A program made the position numbers and the translations under genes. The notes below the pieces were generated by a model, which searched no databases, was not told the DNA's origin, and saw only the letters and a program-made list of their open reading frames with translations. From UBA11051 sp964390495 (GTDB lineage: Bacteria > Armatimonadota > Zipacnadia > Zipacnadales > UBA11051), in assembly GCA_964390495.1 (NCBI GenBank), contig CAYMIN010000002.1, positions 186,001 through 250,000 of the forward strand: a stretch of 64,000 nt of DNA, written 5' to 3'. Positions 8,396-16,725 of the stretch are shown here, one piece after another (position 1 is the stretch's first letter; every line of letters starts with the position of its first letter).

Positions 8396-9178
8396 ATGCT
8401 TCCAACAGTCAATTTCTGCGGCATTGAGCTATCCAGACTGATAATAGGCGGTAATCCCTTCAGCGGCTTCGGTCACCAGGGCCCTGAACGCGACGAGGAG
8501 ATGGTCAACTACTATACGGCCGCCCGTATCAAGGAGACACTGCAGCGCGCCGAAGCAGCGGGCATCAACGCCTGCGTGCTGCGCTCCGACCGCCACATCG
8601 AGCGGCTCCTGCGGGAGTACTACAACGAGGGCGGGGCGATCCAGTGGATCGTGCAGCTCGGTGTCAGGCCGGAGGAGTTCGCCGGGGCCGTCGGGCGTGC
8701 AGTCAGCCTCGGAGCCAAGGCCGCCTATATCCACGGTGGCATCGGCGATCGCGCCTACCGGGAGCAAAACTTGAGCCTAGTGGCTGGGTTGCTCGACACC
8801 ATTCGGGACCAGGGCATCCCGGCCGGCATCGGCGGCCATGCCCCGCAAGCCCACCGCTGGTTTTATGAATCCGCATTGCCGGCTGATTTCCATGTCGTCA
8901 GCTTCTACAACTGCGGCAGCTTGCACGACGGCCAGGGCGAGAAGTTTCGGCCTCAGGACCCGCCGCCGGCCTGTGAGGTCATCCGTCAGATCGAGAAGCC
9001 CTGTATTGGCTACAAGATCATGGGCGCCGGCCGCGTAGAGGCCCGCGCGGCCTTTGAGTTCGCCTTCGCCAACATCAAGCCCGGCGATTGCGTCAACGTG
9101 GGGATGTACCGGGGCGACAACGACAATATGGTCGAGGACAACGCCGCTATCGTTGCCGCGGTTCTGGGGGTGGGTTAG
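8396..9178 (+). CDS. Aldo/keto-reductase-like TIM-barrel protein
   Basis: This 260-residue protein begins with GIELSRLIIGGNPFSGFGHQ, the N-terminal strand and loop of aldo/keto-reductase-like barrels, followed by ETLQRAEAAGINACVLRSD, where AKR proteins normally place the catalytic Asp of the D-Y-K-H set. I do not see a convincing Tyr-Lys pair, so oxidoreductase activity is not assured. The C-terminal FANIKPGDCVNVGMYRGD resembles uncharacterised barrels rather than true AKRs. The ATG follows GGAGA. The next gene (URO-D family) starts about 100 bp downstream on the same strand, so cotranscription is possible. Confidence 0.55.
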   Translation: MLPTVNFCGIELSRLIIGGNPFSGFGHQGPERDEEMVNYYTAARIKETLQRAEAAGINACVLRSDRHIERLLREYYNEGGAIQWIVQLGVRPEEFAGAVGRAVSLGAKAAYIHGGIGDRAYREQNLSLVAGLLDTIRDQGIPAGIGGHAPQAHRWFYESALPADFHVVSFYNCGSLHDGQGEKFRPQDPPPACEVIRQIEKPCIGYKIMGAGRVEARAAFEFAFANIKPGDCVNVGMYRGDNDNMVEDNAAIVAAVLGVG

Positions 9179-9277
9179 GGGAGGCAGCTCAGGAAAAAAG
9201 CCACGTTCAGAACAGCCGCGCCGCTGCGGCAATGCACTCAATACCAATGGTCATGCAACGCTAGATAACCGTTATAG

Positions 9278-10465
9278 GTGACAGTGAGAATGGGCGATGT
9301 ACGCGGCAGAGATATTCTACAGCGTGCCCTCACAGGCCAGTCGCCGGCGACCGTCGCCTCTGCGCCGCTCTATATGGGGCTGTTCTGCGAGCCGCTCCGC
9401 CGCCGCAAGCTGGCGGAAGTCTATCGCGCAATGGCCGCCGGCAAGGCCGAGATTCGCCTAAGCTTCGATGACGAAATGGCGGCGCGGCTCGAAGCCTGGG
9501 ACCGGACCTATGGACTCTTCCGCAGCCCGCCGGACTGGATGCCCTGCCGCTGGGGGCCGTCGCGCTCACAGGCCGACGGCTGCCACGTGACGATCACCCC
9601 GAACTCCTGTATGTGGCACAGCGCCGACGGCAGAACCAGCGTGGACTATGACGGCGCCTACAACGCCACGGCCACCTCTTCGGTAGATGTCTGGGACAAG
9701 CAAGTCACGATCAGCGACGACAGCGATATCGAGGCCCTGGTGCCGCTGCAGGGGTGGGAAAGCTGGCTCGCGGACGGGCAGGGCCTGATGGTGCAGCGAG
9801 CCCAGCAGCGATGGGGAGACCGGTTCCTGCTCCACGGCAGCACTGGCACACCATTCTGGGGCGGTTACAGCGTGCTGGGCTTCGCCGGCCTCATGCGGAT
9901 GGTTCACGAACAGCCAGAGGTGCTGGAGAAGCTGTTTGCGCGACTGCTGGAGAACCGGATCGCGGCAATACGGGCAATGCGCGAGGTCGGTTTGCGCTGC
10001 CTGTTTGTCGAGGAGTGCCTCACGAGCGCGGATATGATTTCGGAAAGCGATTTCGCGCGGCTGGTGTGGCCGTTTCTGCGCGATATGCTGGCCGCTGCAG
10101 CCGATATGGGAATGCTGACGGTATTCTATTTCTGCGGCGAGATCGCCGGGCGGCTGCCGTACTTGGCGCAGTGCCCTGCCCATGCGCTGGCCTTCGAGGA
10201 GAACAAGAAGAATATCGTCATTGACCTGGCCGCGATACGCAAAGAGGTCGGGCCGCACAAGGTGCTATTCGGCAACCTCGATGTGGTGGTGCTGCGCGAT
10301 GTCCCCAGGCAGGCCATATTCGCGGAGGTGGCCGCCGAAGCGCAGGCCGCCGGGCAGCCGTTCGTGGCCAGCATCGGCAGCCCGGTGACCCTGGACACGG
10401 CCCCGGAGCGCGTCTCGTGGCTTACCGAAGCGGCCAGAGCCGTGGGAATGCGCCTAACCCCCTAG
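9278..10465 (+). CDS. URO-D family protein, degenerate zinc site
   Basis: This 395-residue protein belongs to the uroporphyrinogen decarboxylase (URO-D) superfamily, which includes the MtaA/MtbA corrinoid-dependent methyltransferases. Family features are LHGSTGTPFWGGYSVLGF, ENRIAAIRAMREVGL, the TVFYFCGEIAGRLPYL strand and LFGNLDVVVLRD. In MtaA-type enzymes the strand carries a HxC zinc pair and a later Cys. Here the strand reads YFCG (His replaced by Tyr) and the later GSGC position reads IGSPV, so at most one zinc Cys remains. Heme synthesis is unlikely because URO-D proper is shorter and has different arginines. The start is uncertain: GTG at 9278 or ATG at 9290. Two paralogues lie at 11788 and 15413. 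Confidence 0.7.
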   Translation: MTVRMGDVRGRDILQRALTGQSPATVASAPLYMGLFCEPLRRRKLAEVYRAMAAGKAEIRLSFDDEMAARLEAWDRTYGLFRSPPDWMPCRWGPSRSQADGCHVTITPNSCMWHSADGRTSVDYDGAYNATATSSVDVWDKQVTISDDSDIEALVPLQGWESWLADGQGLMVQRAQQRWGDRFLLHGSTGTPFWGGYSVLGFAGLMRMVHEQPEVLEKLFARLLENRIAAIRAMREVGLRCLFVEECLTSADMISESDFARLVWPFLRDMLAAAADMGMLTVFYFCGEIAGRLPYLAQCPAHALAFEENKKNIVIDLAAIRKEVGPHKVLFGNLDVVVLRDVPRQAIFAEVAAEAQAAGQPFVASIGSPVTLDTAPERVSWLTEAARAVGMRLTP

Positions 10466-10511
10466 CCCCCTTCCGGGTACCCGCTGCGCAGCAGTGGGTG
10501 CGGCAAGGGGG
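10466..10511. repeat. R3-type hairpin (copy d) inside a larger inverted repeat
   Basis: CCCCCTT at 10466-10472 faces AAGGGGG at 10505-10511. Between them an 11-bp stem (GTACCCGCTGC with GCAGTGGGTGC, 10477-10501, loop GCA) is the R3 hairpin with a changed core. The element lies between the convergent URO-D gene and mtnA. It might also stop transcription, but no T-run follows. Confidence 0.6.
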
Positions 10512-10554
10512 AATCGAAGGGGGATAGGTACAGGCAGGCTGCCGTTAGCGCTCG

Positions 10555-11631
10555 CTAGTCCAACTCCTCAAAGCGGGCGAGGGCTTCATGGTAAGGCGAG
10601 CGGGCGACCCCTCTATCGGTGATTATGGCACTCACCAGTGCATGGGGCGTGACGTCGAAGGCCGGGTTGAAGACCGCAACTCTCACCGGGACCACGGGCA
10701 GATCGCTGTGGCCGCCCAGGTGAGTGATCTCCTGCGGTACGCGCTGCTCGATGGGTATCTCGTCGCCCGAGGCAAGCTCGTAGTCCACCGTTGAGACCGG
10801 TGCCGCCACATAGAACGGGATGTCGTGATAGTCGGCGAGGACCGCCAGGCCGTAGGTGCCGATCTTGTTCGCGACATCGCCGTTAGCGGTGATCCGGTCG
10901 GCGCCGACGACCACTGCATCTACCAGACCTTGCGCCATCACGGAGGCGGCCATACTGTCGGTGATGACCGTGCAGTCTATGTCTTCCTGCGCCAGCTCCC
11001 AGGCCGTCAGACGCGCCCCCTGCAGCAGCGGGCGCGTCTCATCCACCCACACCATATCCAGCAAGCCGGCTTCGTTGGCGGCGCGGATTACCCCTAAGGC
11101 GGTGCCGTAGCCGGCGGTGGCCAGGGCGCCGGCATTGCAGTGGGTCAGGATTCGCGAACTCGGTTCGAGCAGTCGCGCCCCGTACTTACCGATGGCATGA
11201 CAGCGTGCCAGGTCGTCGGCGATGATCTTGCCGGCCTCGAGAGTAAGAGCCTCGACGAGTTGCTGGCGAGAGGGGAGAGGCCGCCGGGCGATTATCTTGT
11301 TCATCCGCTCCAGGGCCCAGAACAGGTTAACCGCAGTCGGGCGGGTGGCAGCAAGCTCATTCATCGCGCTTTCGAGCTGGGCTACAAGCAGCTCTGCAGT
11401 CGCAGCGCCGGAGCGGCTCGCAACCAGCGCGACACCGGCGGCGGCGGCACAGCCAATCGCCGGCGCTCCGCGAATCCGCAGTGACTTTATCGCCTCGCAG
11501 ACCTCCGCGACGGTGCGCAGCTCCAGGATGCTGGTGTCGTTGGGCAGCAGCGTCTGGTCAATAATCTTCACGACCAATCCCGCATCGTCACTGTCAATCG
11601 CGATCGTCGCAGGCAACCTCGAGACAGGCAT
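10555..11631 (-). CDS. mtnA: S-methyl-5-thioribose-1-phosphate isomerase
   Basis: MtnA isomerises 5-methylthioribose 1-phosphate to the ribulose form in methionine salvage. The 358-residue protein has the family signatures: IDQTLLP near residue 24, RGAPAIG at 54-60, the active-site Cys165 in THCNAGALATAGYG, and GADRITANGDVANKIGT with the catalytic Asp245. Length is typical. ATG at 11631 lies six bases after GAGG; an in-frame TTG at 11646 is less likely. No other methionine-salvage gene is adjacent, so it is either a lone salvage enzyme or acts on another aldose-1-phosphate. It is transcribed divergently from the URO-D gene at 11788. Confidence 0.93.
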   Translation of the reverse strand: MPVSRLPATIAIDSDDAGLVVKIIDQTLLPNDTSILELRTVAEVCEAIKSLRIRGAPAIGCAAAAGVALVASRSGAATAELLVAQLESAMNELAATRPTAVNLFWALERMNKIIARRPLPSRQQLVEALTLEAGKIIADDLARCHAIGKYGARLLEPSSRILTHCNAGALATAGYGTALGVIRAANEAGLLDMVWVDETRPLLQGARLTAWELAQEDIDCTVITDSMAASVMAQGLVDAVVVGADRITANGDVANKIGTYGLAVLADYHDIPFYVAAPVSTVDYELASGDEIPIEQRVPQEITHLGGHSDLPVVPVRVAVFNPAFDVTPHALVSAIITDRGVARSPYHEALARFEELD

Positions 11632-11787
11632 GTTCCACCTCGGCAAATAGCGTTTGGTTCGGCTGGATGAGTCGTTGTATTCTTCTATCCTGCAGCGCGG
11701 TCAACCTGCAGTTGCGGCGGCGGCTTTGGGGCCACTGGAAGCAGGACTTGGCATGGCCTGTGTCCAATTCGCTAGCAGGAGGGAACG

Positions 11788-12792
11788 ATGAACAGCCTGC
11801 AGAGAACGCTGAATCTGGTTGAGGGGAACGCGATAGACAGCCTGCCGGCAATGCCGATATTCATGCTGTGGGCGGCCAAACACTATGGTGTCAGTTACGC
11901 GGACTACGTACAGGACTATCGTGTCTTGGCCGAGTGCCAGTTGCGGCTGGTGGAGGATTTCGACCTCGACATCCTGCAACTGATTTCCGACCCGGTGCGC
12001 GAGACGGCTGACTGTGGGGCGGAGATGATCTACTATGACGACACCCCGCCGAGAGCCGCGCAGTGCTTGCTGGCGGACAAGTCGGCCTTCAAGACGATGC
12101 AACGCCCCGATCCCGCCGTCGGCAGGATGGGTGACCGGGTGGCCGGCGCGGCATACCTCGCTGAACAGGGTGGGAATGACTACCCGGTCATGGGCTGGGT
12201 CGAGGGCCCGATTGCCGAGGCCGTGTGCCTGCGCGGGATGAGTGACTTCATGGTTGATCTGCTGGAGGACCTCGGCTTTGCCCGCGATTTGATGGCCTGG
12301 ATTGTGGAGTTGGAGATTGACTTCGCTCGCGCCCAGATCGCGGCCGGCTGCCACATCATCGGCATGGGTGACGCGGCGGCCTCGCTGATTTCGGCGGAGC
12401 TATACGAGGCCGAGGTGCTGCCCGGCGAGCAGCAGATCGTGGCGGCCATTCATGAGGCCGGCGCTCTGGCCCGGCTCCACATCTGCGGGAACACCAATCA
12501 CATCCTGCGGCAGATGGCCGAGACCGGCTGCGACATCATTGACCTCGACCACCTGGTGAAGATGGAAAACGCGCGACCTGAGATGGGCCCGGAGACGGTA
12601 CTTTTGGGCAATTTTGATCCGGTAAGCGTGTTGTGCGACGGTACACCGCAACAAGTGTACGAGGCCTGCCGGCAGTGCCACGAATGGGGCAGGCCGCGGT
12701 ATATTGTAGGCTCCGGCTGCGAGACGCCGCCCGATACGCCGGAAGCTAACATCCGCGCGATGACCCGTTACGCGCGTGCGGCAGCAGTATGA
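11788..12792 (+). CDS. URO-D/MtaA-type methyltransferase family protein
   Basis: This 334-residue protein is the most MtaA-like of the three URO-D paralogues in the window. The HxC zinc pair is present in ARLHICGNTN near residue 230, and a later Cys in GSGCETPPDTP near 310 completes the H-C-C zinc set used by MtaA/MtbA/CmuA-type enzymes to activate a thiol methyl acceptor. GMGDAAASLISAELY and ETVLLGNFDPVSVL are also typical. The expected chemistry is methyl transfer between a corrinoid and a thiol, but no corrinoid protein gene is seen nearby. A strong ribosome site (AGGAGGG) lies just ahead of the ATG. It is convergent with the QueG-like gene that ends at 12843. Confidence 0.8.
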   Translation: MNSLQRTLNLVEGNAIDSLPAMPIFMLWAAKHYGVSYADYVQDYRVLAECQLRLVEDFDLDILQLISDPVRETADCGAEMIYYDDTPPRAAQCLLADKSAFKTMQRPDPAVGRMGDRVAGAAYLAEQGGNDYPVMGWVEGPIAEAVCLRGMSDFMVDLLEDLGFARDLMAWIVELEIDFARAQIAAGCHIIGMGDAAASLISAELYEAEVLPGEQQIVAAIHEAGALARLHICGNTNHILRQMAETGCDIIDLDHLVKMENARPEMGPETVLLGNFDPVSVLCDGTPQQVYEACRQCHEWGRPRYIVGSGCETPPDTPEANIRAMTRYARAAAV

Positions 12793-12842
12793 CATAGCGA
12801 GATGCGGATACGGCGAAGCAGACAGGTGTGCGCCGGCAGCCC

Positions 12843-15218
12843 TCAGCGCGGCCATGACATGAGCTTGGTCTGGCAGGCCTTCAGGCACGGCTCCAGGATG
12901 CAGGTGAAATGCTTCTGGATAGGGTCCTTCTGCTGATAGGCGGCGCTTAGCACCTCGGGCGTAATCTCGGCTTCAGGCGGCCTCAGGTTGGTCGTCTGGC
13001 CGCCCCAGCGCGGGCCTGCCTCGCCGACCAGGGCATAGCGCTTGGCCCATTCGCAGCGCAGCCGGTCCCATTCCGCCAGCTCCGCACAGTAGCCATCACT
13101 GCGGACCTCGATTGTCTCCTGCGCCAACGCCTGCACCGGACATGCCGCCAGACATGGCCGGTCGCAGTAGCTGCAGGGACTATCCATCAGCAGCGGGGCG
13201 TCCGCGGGCAGCTCGGCATCGGTCGCGATAGTGATGAAGCGTTGCGCAATTCCGAACTCGGGCGTGATCACTGCACCGTGCAGACCGAGGTGGCCCAGGC
13301 CGGCGGCGACGGCGGCGAAACGGTTGGCGAGGGCATCCGGCTGCGGGCCGCGCGGATTGGCGACGACCGTCCCGCTCCCGCACAGGTCCTGGCTGACTAC
13401 GGCTTGATAGCCGAGCCGCTGGAGGACTCTGGCCAGCGAAACGCCGATATGTCGCAGCCAGCGATTGGTTTGATAGACGGCGTAGCTATACGGCCCGACG
13501 GCCTCGGCAGGCGGCTCGGCGGCCCGCAGGATATTGTTGAAGGGAAAGTGGTAGCCGATAACGATAACCGCCCGCGCCTCGGCCAGCACCTCCTCGACCT
13601 CGCGGATATGGCGCTGCTCGTCGCGCTCGACTGTCGGGATCACCGGGCCGTGATAGCCGGCGGTATCGCGGACCGCCCACTTCATGTCCGCCTCGTCAAT
13701 TTCCCGCCGATAACTGCGAGCCAGCTCCGATACCACCTCCGGTTCTGCCACGCCGAAGAGGTCGCCGCCCCAGCTCGCGGCTTGGGCTTCCAACAGCGAG
13801 CGCAGTTCATCCGCATACAGGTCGTCTCGCGGCGGTACAATCGGGTAGGTGCGAGTATGTTCTTGCAGTGGCGCGCTGGTAAGCAGGCAGCCGAAAACCA
13901 CGCGGGAGCCGAAGTCCGACGTGACGGGCCTCCCTGCATCATTGAGGCCACTGCTCAGACCGGAGGCCGCCGCTACCTTGTCAATCGGCAGATGCAGCCC
14001 CGGTAACGCCGAATAGCCTAGCCTCTCCAGGTACTGGCACAACTCCAATTGCGCGAATCCGGACCAGTCGTTCAAGGTAGCACCGACTACCGGCAGCGGC
14101 TGGGGATTTCGGTCATCAGTGGCCGAATCCTGCAGCGTCTCGCCATACTGCAGGCCGAAGACGATCAGCGTCTCGGCATCGGGCAGCTCGGCGCGGAGGT
14201 CGAAGCCGCGTTCCGCACACGTGTGGCGATCAACGATCGCGACCATATCGGCTTCGCGCTCCCACAACCGTGAGAGCACATTGAGCGTGGCCGGCCGGTC
14301 GGCGATCCTGGGTCTGTTGTCCTGGAGTTGCTCCCTGAGCGGGCGTTCGTCCATGAACCGCCGACGGCGGCGATAGGTGGTGGAGTAATCGGGATCGCGC
14401 AAGCGTAAATGCGGCGGCAGGCAATACCTGAGGCATGAGCCCATCGCCCCGGCGCGTCGGCCCATTGTCTCCAGGGCGTCGAGGATTACTTGCTCATCAA
14501 CGACATCCGGCAGCTCACCATCCAGGTCGAGGCCGAAATGCTCGGCCCAGGCGCAGCGCCACTTGTTCTTATGACAGTATGTGAAGGTCTTGTCGCCGAT
14601 TTTGACTACATTCTCCTCGGATACTTCCTTATTGAACACATCCATGGGACAATGCTCCACGCATTGTCCGCACATATCGCACAAAGCTGGCCCGTGATAG
14701 AGCGGGTCCGGGGTCAAGGGCGCATCGGTGACCAGGCAGCAGAAGCGCTGGCGGGGACCGTACTCCGGCGTCAGCAGCAGGCCGCTGTAGCCGATTTCGC
14801 CGAGGCCGGCGGCTGCGGCCGCGTGAATATCTGACAAATCGGGCGCAAAACTCTCGGGGATGTTCTTGTAAGGCCGGAAGCGCCAGACATTGGTCGCCGG
14901 AATTGCGACGACATTGTGCCCGAGGTCTTCCAGCCGTCGGGCCAATTGGAATGAGATGCATTCCAGCTTGGTGTTCATCGCGCCCTGAATGCCGTACGGC
15001 CCCATCTTCTGAGGGTGCTCGTTGCCGCCGATCTCGATTGCCGCATCGGGATGGTGAATCGCTATCACAACAACACAAGTGGCGCCGGGCAGATGGCCTT
15101 GCGGCGACATCTCAATCGGCGCCTCGGCATAGCGCTCCGCTGGTGCAATCCCGACCAAGTCCGCGCCCAGGTCCAGCGCCAGCGTCTTGATCTCGTCGGT
15201 CAGGGAATCTTCGTACAT
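12843..15218 (-). CDS. Triple epoxyqueuosine-reductase-like (QueG-like) protein
   Basis: This 791-residue protein consists of three tandem units related to QueG and reductive-dehalogenase-like iron-sulfur proteins. Unit 1 (about 1-290) has LGADLVGIAP, AAGLGEIGYSGLLLTPEYG, cysteines 180, 183, 186, 190, then 215, 222, 262 and 266. Unit 2 (about 310-460) keeps the fold pattern but lacks the cysteine clusters. Unit 3 (about 470-791) has LFGVAE, AAGLGHLGLHGAVITPEFG, cysteines 682, 685, 689, 693, then 711, 722, 773, 778 and 782. QueG proper is about 350-380 residues and uses cobalamin and two 4Fe-4S clusters. The matched cysteine sets suggest clusters in units 1 and 3. ATG at 15218 follows GGAAAGG; a frame 31 codons longer exists but lacks a ribosome site. 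No queuosine genes are nearby. Confidence 0.75.
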   Translation of the reverse strand: MYEDSLTDEIKTLALDLGADLVGIAPAERYAEAPIEMSPQGHLPGATCVVVIAIHHPDAAIEIGGNEHPQKMGPYGIQGAMNTKLECISFQLARRLEDLGHNVVAIPATNVWRFRPYKNIPESFAPDLSDIHAAAAAGLGEIGYSGLLLTPEYGPRQRFCCLVTDAPLTPDPLYHGPALCDMCGQCVEHCPMDVFNKEVSEENVVKIGDKTFTYCHKNKWRCAWAEHFGLDLDGELPDVVDEQVILDALETMGRRAGAMGSCLRYCLPPHLRLRDPDYSTTYRRRRRFMDERPLREQLQDNRPRIADRPATLNVLSRLWEREADMVAIVDRHTCAERGFDLRAELPDAETLIVFGLQYGETLQDSATDDRNPQPLPVVGATLNDWSGFAQLELCQYLERLGYSALPGLHLPIDKVAAASGLSSGLNDAGRPVTSDFGSRVVFGCLLTSAPLQEHTRTYPIVPPRDDLYADELRSLLEAQAASWGGDLFGVAEPEVVSELARSYRREIDEADMKWAVRDTAGYHGPVIPTVERDEQRHIREVEEVLAEARAVIVIGYHFPFNNILRAAEPPAEAVGPYSYAVYQTNRWLRHIGVSLARVLQRLGYQAVVSQDLCGSGTVVANPRGPQPDALANRFAAVAAGLGHLGLHGAVITPEFGIAQRFITIATDAELPADAPLLMDSPCSYCDRPCLAACPVQALAQETIEVRSDGYCAELAEWDRLRCEWAKRYALVGEAGPRWGGQTTNLRPPEAEITPEVLSAAYQQKDPIQKHFTCILEPCLKACQTKLMSWPR

Positions 15219-15412
15219 GGTTGGTGAGCCTTTCCGCGCCCGGGAAATCCAGGGCTGATCTGCTGCAGCGTATCGCCATGGCATGGTATTCCCCGTGGCG
15301 AGTTTTTCCACCTGCGGATTTGCTTGCAGGTTGCTGGGCGCCCGGTTGCGAAATACTGGACTTGTCGTGAGGCGAGCACAGATTAGAGATTGGCGAAAGA
15401 GAGAGCCCGTAC

Positions 15413-16573
15413 ATGCTGCCGAAAGAGCGGGTAGCAGCAGCCTTCAGACACCAGCCGACTGACAAGATGCCGATCTACCAGGCCGGCTTCAGCTCCTACG
15501 TCGGCTCCTATGTACTGGGCCGCGAGGCGTATGTTGGCGGCGGGATTCAGCAGTATCGTGAAGCCGTCGCCTTGTGGGAGGGAGGAGAAGCCGCCCAGCA
15601 GGAGTTCATCGAGCGGTCCTTCGCGGACGCTTGCGAAATCTGCGAAAAGCTCACCCTCGACATGGTGCGCACCATCTACTGGCGCAAGCCGCAGAGGCCC
15701 AGCCGGCGGATTGACGAAAATACCTTCATGTACGGCGACGCCGATGAAGACGAATACTGGGAGGTTTGGCACTTCGACCCGCCGACGGAGACGTACGGGA
15801 AGATTGACGCGAAACCGGAGCCTGAGCCCACCGTTGAGCAACTCGCCGACCAGGCCGAGCGCGCCGCCCAAGCCGCCGAAGACTACGACCCGACACCCGC
15901 AAGCCTGGCGCCCGAGGTGCATTGGTCTCTGGCGCGCTTCGGTGATACCCACGCCATGTACGGAGGCGGGGTCGGCTCCGTAGGTATATGCATACCCCGC
16001 GAGCGGGTGTGGCTGGAGGCGACGGTGCTATATCCGGAAATCGTCGGCAGATACCTCGACGCCGCCGCAATTCGTGGCCCGAAAAACGCCCAACTGGCCG
16101 CGCAACTGGGCATCCCTTACTGCTTCGGCGGCGGCGACTTCGCCGGCACCAGAGGGCCGCTGTACTCGCCCAAGGTGTTTCACGAGTTGATGCTGCCGCG
16201 CCTGAAGACCATCACCGAGGGCTGCGAGCAAGCCGGCACCTACCATCTGTTTGCCAGTGACGGGGACCTGTGGCCGATTGCCGACGATCTTTTCGGCGAG
16301 GCCCGCACGCATGGCTTCTACGAGGTGGACCGGATGTTCATGGACATGCGCGAACTCCGGGAGAGGTTCCCGCACCTACGGATGCTGGGCGGCATCAGAA
16401 GCGAGGTCCTGCATGTGGGGACGGTGGCGGAGGTCGTTGAGGAGACGCGGAGTGCCGTGGAGGCGGCCCATGAAATCGGCGGCTGCATCATCGGCTGCAG
16501 CAACCAGATCGTCGCCGCCACCCCACCGGAGAACTTCTGGGCGATGATGGAGACGCTGGAGAAGTACAGGTAG
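15413..16573 (+). CDS. URO-D family protein
   Basis: This 386-residue URO-D superfamily protein has MLPKERVAAAFRHQPTDKMP at the N-terminus, GIPYCFGGGDFAGTRGPLYS in the middle and YHLFASDGDLWPI where MtaA-like proteins carry the HxC pair. The His is present but the second ligand is Phe/Ala, so the zinc site is not of the MtaA kind; a later Cys remains in IIGCSNQIV. It resembles the many uncharacterised URO-D proteins of glycan-degrading bacteria rather than a heme-pathway enzyme. The start follows a GAAAGAGAG element. It is transcribed away from the QueG-like gene and shares a strand with the ROK-like gene 152 bp downstream. Confidence 0.75.
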   Translation: MLPKERVAAAFRHQPTDKMPIYQAGFSSYVGSYVLGREAYVGGGIQQYREAVALWEGGEAAQQEFIERSFADACEICEKLTLDMVRTIYWRKPQRPSRRIDENTFMYGDADEDEYWEVWHFDPPTETYGKIDAKPEPEPTVEQLADQAERAAQAAEDYDPTPASLAPEVHWSLARFGDTHAMYGGGVGSVGICIPRERVWLEATVLYPEIVGRYLDAAAIRGPKNAQLAAQLGIPYCFGGGDFAGTRGPLYSPKVFHELMLPRLKTITEGCEQAGTYHLFASDGDLWPIADDLFGEARTHGFYEVDRMFMDMRELRERFPHLRMLGGIRSEVLHVGTVAEVVEETRSAVEAAHEIGGCIIGCSNQIVAATPPENFWAMMETLEKYR

Positions 16574-16725
16574 CCAGCCGCCTGCGAACTCGGCCGGGAA
16601 TCGTGCCAAGGTAGCCGGTCTGCGTGCAGTCGGGATCGGTGCGATGACATTGTTGACAAGGACTTCGCGGCATTTGTGGCGAATATGGGACTGCGAGCAA
16701 TCTTACTCGACAGGGAGAGAAGAGC

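Noticed and set aside
9278..10465. HemE (heme-pathway uroporphyrinogen decarboxylase)
   Set aside because: Length and motifs fit the wider URO-D superfamily, and no other heme genes are present; the same holds for the genes at 11788 and 15413.
15219..15412. Cobalamin riboswitch ahead of the QueG-like gene
   Set aside because: I looked for the B12-box and flanking conserved elements on the minus strand and found none.
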